From Nocardioides insulae DSM 17944 (lineage in GTDB: Bacteria; Actinomycetota; Actinomycetes; Propionibacteriales; Nocardioidaceae), in contig NZ_KE383928.1 of the NCBI RefSeq assembly GCF_000422825.1, positions 756,930 to 820,929 on the forward strand: a DNA stretch of 64,000 nucleotides. Direction: 5' to 3'. The notes below the pieces were generated by a model. That model had not been told where the DNA came from and ran no database searches. It was given only the letters and a program-made list of their open reading frames with translations. A program made the position numbers and the translations under genes. Position 1 is the stretch's first letter. Each line of letters starts with the position of its first letter. This document shows positions 28,286-37,125 of this stretch, in pieces.

Positions 28286-31200
28286 GCGGTTCCGAACGGG
28301 GCTGGCTGCCGCTCACCAGTGCGCAGCGCGGGCTCTACTTCGCGCATCAGCTGGCACCCGACAACCCGTGCTACACCACCGCGGAGGTGGTGGAGTTCGA
28401 CGGACCGCTCGACGCGGTCCGCCTGGAACGCGCCCTGGCCGCGACCTACCGCGAGCACGAGCAGACCCGGGTCCTGGTCGAGGCCACCCCCGACGGGCCC
28501 CGGCAGTGGGTCCGCGAGGAGGTCCCCTCGCTCCAGGTGCTCGACGTGGCGGGGGAGGTCGAGGCGCAGGAGTGGATGCGGAGCGATCTCGCCCGCCCGA
28601 TGGACCCGGGTGCCGGCGACGTCGTACGAACGGCGGTGTTGAGGCTGCCCGATCGGCGCTGCTGGTGGTACCACGCCGCCCACCACCTCGTGCTGGACGG
28701 TTACGGCGCCCAGCAGCTCCTGCGTCGCGTGGCCGAGCACTACGACGGGGCTCCGTCGGCTCCGACCGGGGTGGGACTGGCCGACGTGGTCGCGGAGGAG
28801 GCCCGGCGCGTCGACGCGGCCGCCGAGACCTTCTGGGAGGAGCGGTTGGCCGCCATGAGCGGGCCCGCCGGAGCGGCTGGCCGGATCGCGACGGCGGCGC
28901 CCGCCGCGCTGAAGCACACCGTGATGCTGGATGACGCCGAGGTGGCGGCGCTCGGTACCGGTGCCCGGCGGCTCGGCGTCGGGTGGAGCGACCTCGCGAT
29001 CGCCGCGATCGGTGGCTACCTGGGTCGGCTGGCGGGTCTGCCCGCGGTCCGGGTCGGGCTGCCCCTGATGAACCGCACCATCCCCGGCGAACCGGCTCTG
29101 CCCAGCTCGCGCACCGTGTGCACGGCGATGAACGTGTTGCCCGCGACGGTGCCGGCCGCCGGCACCGTCGGGGCGGCACTCGAGGCGACCGCCGCCGAGC
29201 AGCAGGCAGTACGGCGGCACCCGTTCCTCCGCCAGGAGGAGCTCGCCCGAAGACTCGCCCGGCGCGACGGCGGCCAACTGTTCGGCGCGCAGGTCAATCT
29301 GATCCCCTTCGACGTGGAGATCACCCTCGGTGGGATGCGCGGCGTGGTCCGCAATCTCACCGCCGGCCCGGTCGAGGACCTCACCGTGTGTCTGCGCGGC
29401 ACCCCCCGCCGGGGCCGGGCCCTGCGGCTGGAACTGGACGCCAACCCGACGCTGTACGACGCCGACGAGGTCGAGTGGCACCTGACCCGGCTGCGGCACT
29501 GGCTGGCGGCGTACGCCGCCGCGGAGCCGGAGACCGACATCGCGGACCTGCCGCTGCTGAGCGTCGAGGAGCGCGCACTGGTGCTGGAGGGTTTCAACGG
29601 CACCGTGCACCCACGGCAGAGCGCGACCCTCGCGGAGCGGTTCCTGGCCCAGGCGGCGAGCACGCCGGACGCGTGCGCACTCGTCTTCCGTGACGAGCAC
29701 CGGTCCTACCGGGAACTGCTGGGCGCGGCCCGCGGCCTCGCCGCCGAACTCGGCGAGCTCGGGGTCCGGCCCGGACAGGTGGTCGGTGTCGCCCTGGAGC
29801 GTGGCTTCCGGCTCTACGAGGCCGTCCATGCGCTGGCCCTGCTGGAGGCCGTCTACCTGCCGCTTGACCCGGATCTGCCGGCCGCCCGGGTCGAGGGGAT
29901 GCTCGAGGACGCCGGCGCGGTCGGTGTCCTCGAAGCCGACGGCTACCGAACCCTCGATCGGGTGGCGGAGGAGCGGCCGGGCACGGCGTACCTCCTGTTC
30001 ACCTCCGGCTCCACCGGGCGGCCCAAGGGTGTGCTGGTCGGGCACGAGGCGATCGACAACCGACTGGCCTGGATGCAGGACCACCTGCCGCTCGGGCCCG
30101 GGGACCGGGTGCTGCACAAGACGCCGATCTCCTTCGACGTCTCGGTGTGGGAGCTGTACTGGCCGCTCCAGGTGGGTGCTGCCGTCGTCATCGCGGAGCC
30201 GGGCGAGCACCGGGACCCGCGCGCTCTGGCCGACCTGATCGTCCGCGAACGGGTCGGCACCCTCCACTTCGTCCCCTCGATGTTGCGCGCCTTCCTCGCC
30301 GACCGGCCAAGCCGGCAGCGTGCCGGGGCCGGCGTCGTACGCACGGTCGTCACCAGCGGAGAGGCGCTCACCGCCGATCTGGTGGCGGGATCCCTGGAGT
30401 GCTTCGGGGTGGCCCCCTGCAACCTGTACGGGCCCACCGAGGCGGCGATCGACGTCACCGTCCACGACTGCGGACCCGACGATGCCCTCGAAGGTGCGGC
30501 CGTGCCGATCGGCCGCCCGGTCTGGAACACCTCCTGTTACGTCCTCGGCCCCGACGGCGGACCCCGGCCGATCGGCACACCCGGCGAGCTCTGGCTCGGC
30601 GGAGTGCAGGTCGCCCAGGGGTACGCCGGCCGACCGGACCTCACCGCCGAGCGCTTCGTGCCCGACCCGTTCAGCGCGGTGCCCGGGGCCCGGATGTACC
30701 GGACCGGCGACCTGGCCGCCTGGCGGTCGGACGGCGAACTGCGTTACCTGGGCCGGATCGACGACCAGGTCAAGATCCGCGGACAACGCGTCGAACTGGG
30801 TGAGATCGAGGCGGTGGTCGCGGGCTGTGAGGGGGTGGACGCCGTCGCGGCCGGGGTCGTCGACGGGCAGCTCGTGCTCTGGTACGTCGCCACGGCGCCC
30901 GGGGATGCCGGGGCCGCCGGGGATGCCGAGGACGCCGGGGTTGCCGAGGAGATCCGGCACCGGCTGATGGCTGTCGCGGGCGAGGGCCTGCCTGCCTCCT
31001 TCCTGCCCAGCCACTGGGTCGCCGTACCCGCGATGCCGCTGGGCACGTCCGGGAAGACCGACCGGCGCCGACTGGCGGAGCAGTACCCGCCGTCGGCGGC
31101 AGTGACGGCGGGCGGTTCCGGGCCCCGCGACCTGCTCGAGCAGCAGGTGGCCGAGACGGTCGCCGAGGTGCTCGAGCTGGACGTGGTCGATCCGGATGCG

Positions 31201-32253
31201 GACTTCTTCAGCGCCGGTGGCGACTCGTTGCGGGTGTTGCGGCTGCTCGGGCTGCTCGAGGAGCGGCTCGGGGTGACCGAGGGCGCGCTCGGCCTGGCCG
31301 ACGTCTTCGCGTACCCCACCGCGGCCGGGCTCGCCGACCTGGTCAGGACCTCGCGACGGGACAGCGGGGCCGGCACCGGGTCCGACACCCGGTCGGACAC
31401 TCGGTCGGACACCCGGTCGGACACTCGGTCGGACACTCGGTCGGACGCCGGCGAGGCACGGCGCGACCTGGCCGAACTGCTGACCCTGCGCACCGGGCAC
31501 GACGGGATGCCCCCGCTGTTCCTGCTGCCACCGGCCGGCGGCCTGGGCTGGTGCTACACCGGCCTGCTGCGCACCCTGCCGGGCACGCAGCCCGTACACG
31601 CGGTCCAGGCCCCCGGGCTGGCCGCGGGTATGCCGGTCCCCGCGGCGGACCTGGAGGAGCTGGCGGCCCGGCAGCTGGCGTCGATCCGAGAGGTGGTCGG
31701 TGACGGCCGGTTCCACGTGGCGGGCTGGTCGGTCGGCGGCATGGCGGCCCATGCGGTGGCCGCCCGCGCTCGCGGCGAGGGCCAGGAGGTCGGTGCGGTC
31801 GTCCTGCTCGACGCCTACCCGTCCGAGCAGTGGTCGCACCTGGAGGAGCCGACCGACCAGGACGCGCTCCTCGGGATCCTGCGCCTCGGCGGCGTCGAGG
31901 GGTTCCTCCCCGAAGGCAGCCGGATCGACCGCGAGCTGGTCGCCGAGACCCTGCGCCGCGCCGGCTCCGCCCTCGCCGAACTGCCCGAACCCGCGCTCAG
32001 CGGTGCGATGGCGAGCGTGATCGAGTCCGCCCGGCTGGTCCGCGGATCGAGTCATCGCGGGCTGCCGGGCGACCTCGACGTCGTGGTGGCCACGGCCCCG
32101 CGCCCGGAGTTCTGGCTGGAGGCCGCGGCATGGAAGGCCCACGTCGAGGGGGAGGTACGCCGCCACGCCGTCGAGGCGACCCATGGCGAGCTGCTGCGCC
32201 GGCCCGCGGTCGATATCATCGGCAGGATGCTGGCCGGACTGCTCGATGGGTGA
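28282..32253 (+). CDS. entF: EntF-like non-ribosomal peptide synthetase (C-A-PCP-TE)
   Basis: 1323 residues. The condensation domain (about 8-430) has the active-site HHLVLDG near 134. The adenylation domain (about 455-960) has FTSGSTGRPKG (573), FDVSVWELYWPL (618) and YGPTEAAIDV (716); its pocket residues read by eye as DVWHVSLIDK, a serine-type code close to E. coli EntF. The carrier domain has GGDSLR near 979. The thioesterase has GWSVGG near 1147 and a likely catalytic His in THGELL near 1300. This should couple 2,3-dihydroxybenzoate to Ser and cyclotrimerise it. The PCP-TE linker carries six RSDT-type repeats (31379-31447). No MbtH-like partner gene lies in the window. Confidence 0.93.
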   Translation: MSGSERGWLPLTSAQRGLYFAHQLAPDNPCYTTAEVVEFDGPLDAVRLERALAATYREHEQTRVLVEATPDGPRQWVREEVPSLQVLDVAGEVEAQEWMRSDLARPMDPGAGDVVRTAVLRLPDRRCWWYHAAHHLVLDGYGAQQLLRRVAEHYDGAPSAPTGVGLADVVAEEARRVDAAAETFWEERLAAMSGPAGAAGRIATAAPAALKHTVMLDDAEVAALGTGARRLGVGWSDLAIAAIGGYLGRLAGLPAVRVGLPLMNRTIPGEPALPSSRTVCTAMNVLPATVPAAGTVGAALEATAAEQQAVRRHPFLRQEELARRLARRDGGQLFGAQVNLIPFDVEITLGGMRGVVRNLTAGPVEDLTVCLRGTPRRGRALRLELDANPTLYDADEVEWHLTRLRHWLAAYAAAEPETDIADLPLLSVEERALVLEGFNGTVHPRQSATLAERFLAQAASTPDACALVFRDEHRSYRELLGAARGLAAELGELGVRPGQVVGVALERGFRLYEAVHALALLEAVYLPLDPDLPAARVEGMLEDAGAVGVLEADGYRTLDRVAEERPGTAYLLFTSGSTGRPKGVLVGHEAIDNRLAWMQDHLPLGPGDRVLHKTPISFDVSVWELYWPLQVGAAVVIAEPGEHRDPRALADLIVRERVGTLHFVPSMLRAFLADRPSRQRAGAGVVRTVVTSGEALTADLVAGSLECFGVAPCNLYGPTEAAIDVTVHDCGPDDALEGAAVPIGRPVWNTSCYVLGPDGGPRPIGTPGELWLGGVQVAQGYAGRPDLTAERFVPDPFSAVPGARMYRTGDLAAWRSDGELRYLGRIDDQVKIRGQRVELGEIEAVVAGCEGVDAVAAGVVDGQLVLWYVATAPGDAGAAGDAEDAGVAEEIRHRLMAVAGEGLPASFLPSHWVAVPAMPLGTSGKTDRRRLAEQYPPSAAVTAGGSGPRDLLEQQVAETVAEVLELDVVDPDADFFSAGGDSLRVLRLLGLLEERLGVTEGALGLADVFAYPTAAGLADLVRTSRRDSGAGTGSDTRSDTRSDTRSDTRSDTRSDAGEARRDLAELLTLRTGHDGMPPLFLLPPAGGLGWCYTGLLRTLPGTQPVHAVQAPGLAAGMPVPAADLEELAARQLASIREVVGDGRFHVAGWSVGGMAAHAVAARARGEGQEVGAVVLLDAYPSEQWSHLEEPTDQDALLGILRLGGVEGFLPEGSRIDRELVAETLRRAGSALAELPEPALSGAMASVIESARLVRGSSHRGLPGDLDVVVATAPRPEFWLEAAAWKAHVEGEVRRHAVEATHGELLRRPAVDIIGRMLAGLLDG
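31379..31447 (+). repeat. 12-base tandem repeat in the PCP-TE linker of entF
   Basis: About six copies of CGGTCGGACACY encode (Arg-Ser-Asp-Thr)n between the carrier and thioesterase domains. Copies differ only at one C/T position. The in-frame unit means copy-number change would alter linker length without a frameshift. Confidence 0.85.
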
Positions 32254-32860
32254 GGCGGTGGCCGTCCGGTTCGCGGCCGATACCGACATCGAGCCGGACA
32301 TCGCGGCGTTGAGCGAGGCCGAACGCTGGCGGCTGGACCGGCTGCGTCGCGAGGACGACCGGCGCTCCTACCTCGCGGCCCACCTGCTGGTGCGCGAGTG
32401 CGTCGCGGAACTGGTCGGCGGCGCGGCCGCCGAGGTCGAGATCCGGCAGCGGTGCGGGCGGTGCGGCAGCGACCGTCACGGCGCACCGTACGTCGTCGGT
32501 TCGGACCTGCGGGTCAGCCTGAGCCACACCCGCGGTCATGTCGCCGCGGTCGCGGCGACGGGGCCGTGCGGCGTCGATGTCGAGGTCGTGCCAGGCGGCC
32601 CGGCTCCGGCTGGCACGCTCACCCCCCGGGAGGCCGAGTGGGTGGGGGAGCAGGCCGCCCCCGGCGTCGCGTTCGCCCGGCTCTGGACCCGCAAGGAGGC
32701 CCTGGTGAAGGCCGGACTGGCCGAACTCGACACCATCGGCGGGCTGTGCGTGCTCACCGGGGACGCACCCGCCGAAGAGATCGGAGGCCTGCGCCTGGCC
32801 GAGTGGGTCGCCCCCGACGGCCGGGTCGTCGGGGCGTGGGCGTCCGATGGCCGACGCTGA
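32246..32860 (+). CDS. entD: 4'-phosphopantetheinyl transferase (EntD/Sfp type)
   Basis: 204 residues. Transfers phosphopantetheine from CoA to the carrier serines of EntB and EntF. Signatures are RVSLSHTRGHVAAVAA (about 90-105), GVDVEVV (about 110-116) with the metal-binding acidic pair, and FARLWTRKEALVKAGL (about 144-159). Cysteines in RQRCGRCGSDRHG (about 70-82) are typical of actinobacterial Sfp-type enzymes. ATG 32246 lies inside the end of entF (8-base overlap), so it is coupled to the synthetase it activates. It is the last gene of the operon. Confidence 0.93.
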   Translation: MGEAVAVRFAADTDIEPDIAALSEAERWRLDRLRREDDRRSYLAAHLLVRECVAELVGGAAAEVEIRQRCGRCGSDRHGAPYVVGSDLRVSLSHTRGHVAAVAATGPCGVDVEVVPGGPAPAGTLTPREAEWVGEQAAPGVAFARLWTRKEALVKAGLAELDTIGGLCVLTGDAPAEEIGGLRLAEWVAPDGRVVGAWASDGRR

Positions 32861-33004
32861 TCGATACCGGCTCGGCGAGGCGACGACGACCGGCGGGCGT
32901 AGGCATGGAGCCTGTCGAGCGAGCCCGGCGCCCTGACGTGCCGGATCGCGGCGGGGAGCAGGCGGGATCGATCAGTGGCTCCTCGGGTGGGTTGAACAGA
33001 CGAG

Positions 33005-33048
33005 AGCGCCGGCGCGGTCAGGGGAAGGGTCCTGTCCGCGCCGGCGCT
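33005..33048. terminator. bidirectional terminator between entD and the TauE/SafE gene
   Basis: A perfect 13-bp outer stem (33005-33017 with 33036-33048) plus an inner AGG/CCT pairing lies between convergent genes. Confidence 0.85.
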
Positions 33049-33076
33049 GCCGGTCATGGTGCGGTCGAGCGCGACG

Positions 33077-34003
33077 TCACTGCGCGGGGGTGGGGGTGGA
33101 GGCGCCCTCGGCCTCCTCGACCAGCTCCCGCTCCTGCGCCCGCTGCTTGCGGTACTCCTGGAGCGAGTACAGCACCGCGCTGACCCACAGGGCGAAGATC
33201 ACGGCGTACGCCGCGGTCTGGACGCCCGAGGAGGCGCCGACCCAGTCGCTCTGGAGCAGCGTGCGGATGTTGGTGATCACGATCAGACCGCCGACGAGGG
33301 AGCCGAGGATCCGCGCGGGCAGGTGACGCACCAGCCAGGCGGCGATCGGCGCGGCGATCATGCCGCCGACCAGGAGGGCGCCGACCCAGGCGTAGTCGAT
33401 GCCTTCGGACCCGATCCCGACGATGAACCCGGCGCTGGCCGCGACCGCGATCAGGAACTCGCTGGTGTCGATCGAACCGATGGTCTTGCGGGGCTCCAGC
33501 CGGCCGCTGGCCAGGATCGCCGGCGTACCGACCGGCCCCCAGCCGCCGCCACCGGTGGAGTCGACGAAGCCGGCCACCAGACCGAGGGGGGCCAGGAAGC
33601 GCTTACGCAGCGGCTTGCCGAGGTGCTGGGTGGGCAGCCCGGCCACCGTGAAGCGGATGAGCACGTAGAGCCCGAGCACGAGCAGGATGATCGCCATCAC
33701 CGGCGCGGCAACCTCGGTGGAGAGCGAGGAGAGGAAGGTGGCGCCGGCGAAGGCGCCGACGGCACCGGGGATCCCGATCTTGGCGACGACACCCCAGTCG
33801 ACGTTGCCGAAGCGCCAGTGGGAGGCGCCGGACACCAGCGTCGTGCCGATCTCGGCCAGGTGAACGGTGGCGGAAGCGGCCGCGGGGTTGGTACCGATCG
33901 CCAGCAGAAGCGTCGTGGAGGTGACGCCGTAGGCCATGCCGAGGCTGCCGTCGACGAGCTGCGCTCCGAGCCCGACCAGCGCCAGGAGGAGGAGATTGCG
34001 CAT
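33077..34003 (-). CDS. TauE/SafE family membrane transporter
   Basis: 308 residues with about eight hydrophobic segments and two family half-repeats: GLGAQLVDGSLGMAYGVTST at the N-terminus and GLVAGFVDSTGGGGWGPVGT in the middle (about 138-157). The family exports sulfite, sulfoacetate or related sulfur anions in some bacteria; the substrate here is not evident. The C-terminus is charged (QEYRKQRAQERELVEEAEG). ATG 34003 follows AAGGACGG. The upstream 34018-34075 stretch is strikingly A+T-rich with a repeated AGACTA. It is a single gene between two terminators, and a link to iron uptake is not shown. Confidence 0.85.
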   Translation of the reverse strand: MRNLLLLALVGLGAQLVDGSLGMAYGVTSTTLLLAIGTNPAAASATVHLAEIGTTLVSGASHWRFGNVDWGVVAKIGIPGAVGAFAGATFLSSLSTEVAAPVMAIILLVLGLYVLIRFTVAGLPTQHLGKPLRKRFLAPLGLVAGFVDSTGGGGWGPVGTPAILASGRLEPRKTIGSIDTSEFLIAVAASAGFIVGIGSEGIDYAWVGALLVGGMIAAPIAAWLVRHLPARILGSLVGGLIVITNIRTLLQSDWVGASSGVQTAAYAVIFALWVSAVLYSLQEYRKQRAQERELVEEAEGASTPTPAQ

Positions 34004-34017
34004 GGGTGTCCGTCCTT

Positions 34018-34075
34018 ATCAAGAGTAATGACCGTGAAGCTCTAAAGACTAGTGAATAAAGAGACTATATGCCTG
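34018..34075 (-). promoter_or_regulatory. A+T-rich promoter/operator region of the TauE/SafE gene
   Basis: A markedly A+T-rich island within GC-rich DNA, upstream of the minus-strand gene. AGACTA occurs twice, at about 34046 and 34062, and TAGT/ACTA half-sites flank a T-rich centre. Likely promoter with a regulator site; the regulator is unknown. Confidence 0.45.
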
Positions 34076-34126
34076 GAAAGAGGCCGGTCAATCACCATGT
34101 CCACGGTGTGTCGCTCGAGCAACGAC

Positions 34127-34160
34127 GACGGCCCTGCCCCCGGGAGGGGACAGGGCCGTC
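34127..34160 (-). terminator. terminator of the beta-propeller surface protein gene
   Basis: A 10-bp perfect stem (34127-34136 with 34151-34160) extended by CCCC/GGGG across one mismatch, loop GGGA, 17 bases past the stop. Confidence 0.85.
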
Positions 34161-34176
34161 GGTGTGGGAACTAGGT

Positions 34177-36849
34177 CTAGCGCTTGACCTTGGCCGTGCG
34201 CTTGGAGACCTTGATCGCCGTCGCGTAGCCGGACTTGGCGCCGGTCACCTTGACGGTGATCCGCTTACCCCGCTGAGCCGTCTTCAGCTTCAGGGTCGCC
34301 TTGCGGGCCTGCTTGATCACCTTGCCGTTGGCGAACCACTGGTAGCTCAGCCTGGTGCCGGCGGTCCAACGACCCGCACGAGCCTTGAGGATCTTGCCGA
34401 CCTTCGCCTTGCCGGTGATCGTGGGCTGCGCTGCCGACAGGGCGCCCTTGGCGACCACGCGGGCCGGCGAGGTGGCCGAGGCGGTCGTGTAGCCCGCCTT
34501 GCGGCCGGTGACGGTGACCGTGAGGCGGCGCCCGGCGTCGGCGGGGGTGGCGGTGTAGGTGCGCTTGACGGCGCCACGGATGGAGGCGCCGTTGCGCTTC
34601 CACTGGTAGCTGAACGTCGTGCCCTTCGTCCAGGCACCGGTCCGGGCGCTGAGCGTCCCGCCGACCTTGACCGCGCCGGTGTACGCCGGGCGCCCGACGG
34701 TCAGCCTCTGCTTGACCGGAGGCACGGTGCCGCCGTCATCGGCCTTCGGGGTCAGCTTGATGATCTGGTTGTTGTCGGCCTTGTTGACCGCGTAGACCGA
34801 ACCCTGGCCGTCCTCGTGGAGGTGGTTGGGCCGGGCCAGCGGCAGGTTGGCCACCCGGTTGCCGTCGACGTCGAGGACCGTGATGGTCGTGCCGCCGAAG
34901 TTGGCGACGTAGAGCAGCCGGTTCACCGGGTCGAAGGCGGAGTTCAGGGTCTGGGCGCCGGTCGCGATCTCCTTGACCGTGGTGCCCTCGGTCATGTCGT
35001 CGTTGAGCTGGGCGATCATCACCTCGTCGCTGACCTGGCTGGCGATGAACAGTCGGTTGGTGACCGCGTCGTACGCCACGCCGGAGGCGCCGCGGCTGTT
35101 GCTCGCGGTGAGGTCGGGCAGGTCGATGAGGTGCTCGTCCAGGGTCGCGGTGTCGATCACGATCGCCTTCTGGCTGGCCGAGCTGACCGAGAACAGCTTG
35201 CCGTTCGCGGCGTCGAGTTCCAGGCTCATCGGCGAGAACGTCGTCCGGGGGTATTCCGCGATGTTCTTGACGAACTCGTACTTCACCCCGTCGGCGTCCA
35301 GGTCGTCGGCCTCGAACACGCCGATGACGCCGTTGCCGGAGTTGCCCTCGCTGGCGGAACTGACGAACACGTAACCGTTGGCCGGGTCGGCGATCACGTC
35401 GCGCGAGTGCGTGATCGTGTTGGCCGGCAGCTGGGAGAGCAGGCTCAGGTCGTCCTGGGAGTAGACCGCGACCGTGTTCTGCCGGGTGTTGGTGACCCAC
35501 ACGGTGCCGTTGGTGTCGTCGACGCCGACGCCGTACTGCGCGAACCGGGCGCCCTCGGGGGCGCCGGTCGGGTCGACCGGGGCGGCGCGCTCGGAGTCGA
35601 GCACCTTCAGGGTGTCGGGGTCGAGCTTGTAGAGGTAGCCGTCCCAGCCGCCGGTCCCACTGAACGCGGCGGTGGCGTAGAGCGCGTCCTGAGTGGCGCT
35701 GTAGGCCGACTGGTACAGGCCCTGCGCGACGTCGCCGGAGCCGGTCTCCACCCGGTCGTACTTCGCCTCGCCGAAGGTTGTCGAGCTCGGGGAGACCTTC
35801 GAGGAGGTCCGGTAGGTCTGCGCGTACGGCTTGGACTGGCTCAGGGTGAGGTCCTGAGTGCCCAGGTACTCGCCGTCCGGCACGGTGACCGCGCCGGTTG
35901 CCACGCCCGAGGCGTCGGCGGTGATGCTCTGGTCGAGCAGGGCGATCTCGTCGCCATCGGCGGGGCTCGGGTCCAGCTCGACGCCCGCGAACTCCGCACC
36001 GGGGGTGAGATTCGAGACGGTGACGGTGCCGCTGCTGCCCACCGCCAGGCCGGCGAAGGCGATCGCCGGCTGGACGCTCACCTGGGCCACGCCGGGGTTC
36101 GCGGCGTCCCCGCCGGTGAGGACGAGTTGGTGCTCGCCCGCCGGGTAGGCGCCGATCGCGAACCGGGTCAGCGTGCCGGTGAGCGCACCCGACTCGTCGG
36201 CGGTGCCGCCGGTGGCCCAGGTGTAGGCCGTGCCGGTGGCACCGTCCTCGACGGTGACGGCCTGGCCGGGGGCGAAGCCGGAACCCGTGACCGACACGGT
36301 GACACCCGAGCTGCGGCCGGTGGCCGTGGTGGCGGTGGCGGTCACGGTCGGTGCCTGTGCCGCGTCCTCGCTCAGCGTGAAGTAGTCGCTGGTCTGGGAG
36401 GTGACTGGCGTGCTGGCCAGGAACCGGAGCCAGTGCTCGCCGGCTGCGGTGCCGGTTCCGCTGGTGCCGTCCGTCGACAGGTCGGCCAGGTCCTCGGGCA
36501 CCGTGATCGAGCCGGACACGGACCCGTCGCCCTGGACCTGCGTGGTGGCGACGACGCCGCCCTCGCCGCCGGCGTACGCGCCGTCGTCGATCTTGACCGA
36601 CAGCTTCTGGTAGGAGCCGGTGTCGTTGTTGTCATCGAAGCCGGTGCCGGCGAAGGACAGGGTCGAACCGTGGCTGGTCTGGACGGCGGAGGTCAGGTGG
36701 ATCTCGCCCTCGCCCGTCGTGGGCCGCGGGTCGGCGGCCTGTGCCGGCGCCATGGTGAGGCAGCCGAGACCTACGGCGACGGCCGTGGCCGCGATGCCGG
36801 CGTGGGCGATCCGGACGCGCCCGGATCGCCGCTGAGTGGAAGTACTCAC
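34177..36849 (-). CDS. iron-box-controlled secreted beta-propeller and Ig-like protein
   Basis: 890 residues. A signal peptide ends near residue 38 (MAPAQA before ADP). Residues about 45-135 carry a KIDDG...HWLRFLAS beta-sandwich module shared with the proteins encoded at 38966 and 41275. Two further Ig-like segments follow. A YncE-like propeller spans about 310-655 (AQYGVGVDDTNGTVWVTNTR, FSPMSLELDAANGKLFSV). Two C-terminal Ig-like repeats contain FSYQWKRNG and LSYQWFANG. GTG 36849 is chosen because AGGAG lies 8 bases upstream; a longer frame to 36954 would run through the iron box. No membrane anchor is visible at the basic C-terminus. A role in surface binding of ferric siderophore or haem is inference. 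Confidence 0.8.
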   Translation of the reverse strand: MSTSTQRRSGRVRIAHAGIAATAVAVGLGCLTMAPAQAADPRPTTGEGEIHLTSAVQTSHGSTLSFAGTGFDDNNDTGSYQKLSVKIDDGAYAGGEGGVVATTQVQGDGSVSGSITVPEDLADLSTDGTSGTGTAAGEHWLRFLASTPVTSQTSDYFTLSEDAAQAPTVTATATTATGRSSGVTVSVTGSGFAPGQAVTVEDGATGTAYTWATGGTADESGALTGTLTRFAIGAYPAGEHQLVLTGGDAANPGVAQVSVQPAIAFAGLAVGSSGTVTVSNLTPGAEFAGVELDPSPADGDEIALLDQSITADASGVATGAVTVPDGEYLGTQDLTLSQSKPYAQTYRTSSKVSPSSTTFGEAKYDRVETGSGDVAQGLYQSAYSATQDALYATAAFSGTGGWDGYLYKLDPDTLKVLDSERAAPVDPTGAPEGARFAQYGVGVDDTNGTVWVTNTRQNTVAVYSQDDLSLLSQLPANTITHSRDVIADPANGYVFVSSASEGNSGNGVIGVFEADDLDADGVKYEFVKNIAEYPRTTFSPMSLELDAANGKLFSVSSASQKAIVIDTATLDEHLIDLPDLTASNSRGASGVAYDAVTNRLFIASQVSDEVMIAQLNDDMTEGTTVKEIATGAQTLNSAFDPVNRLLYVANFGGTTITVLDVDGNRVANLPLARPNHLHEDGQGSVYAVNKADNNQIIKLTPKADDGGTVPPVKQRLTVGRPAYTGAVKVGGTLSARTGAWTKGTTFSYQWKRNGASIRGAVKRTYTATPADAGRRLTVTVTGRKAGYTTASATSPARVVAKGALSAAQPTITGKAKVGKILKARAGRWTAGTRLSYQWFANGKVIKQARKATLKLKTAQRGKRITVKVTGAKSGYATAIKVSKRTAKVKR

Positions 36850-36905
36850 GGACTGTGCTCCTGAAGGATGGAAGTGAGGTCGCGGACCCGAGACGCGACC
36901 GATCA

Positions 36906-36924
36906 TGAGGTGAGGCAAACCTAA
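36906..36924. promoter_or_regulatory. DtxR/IdeR-type iron box upstream of the 890-aa propeller protein
   Basis: On the minus strand TTAGGTTTGCCTCACCTCA matches the 19-base consensus at 16 positions, the best match in the window. It lies 57 bases before the GTG start. Confidence 0.8.
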
Positions 36925-37125
36925 ATTAGAGCAGATGATTCGAGAACTCGCCACGGTGTGTCCTGTTTCACCCCCAGGTCCTGATCGCGGCGGATGGTCG
37001 TCGGGCCGGTGGTCCGGGGAGTGTGGATCGGCGCCGGCGCGGATCGGGCGTGGTCGATCGGTGGGTCCTTAGACTCCGGGTAGGTGTCGGAGGGAGTCGC
37101 CCTCGGCGTTCGGAAGGGAGTTCCC

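Noticed and set aside
27991-32301. 1436-codon minus-strand ORF opposite entF
   Set aside because: Shadow of the NRPS gene: repetitive Arg/Gly/Pro/His composition and no recognisable motif.
33077-34003. TauE/SafE protein as a siderophore exporter
   Set aside because: The family handles small sulfur anions; position inside the island is the only argument, and it lacks an iron box.
34069-36864. 931-codon ORF on the plus strand opposite the 890-aa propeller gene
   Set aside because: Low-complexity Arg/Gly/Val/Asp translation without domains. The opposite strand has a signal peptide, propeller motifs, a ribosome binding site, an iron box and a terminator. Typical GC-rich antisense shadow.
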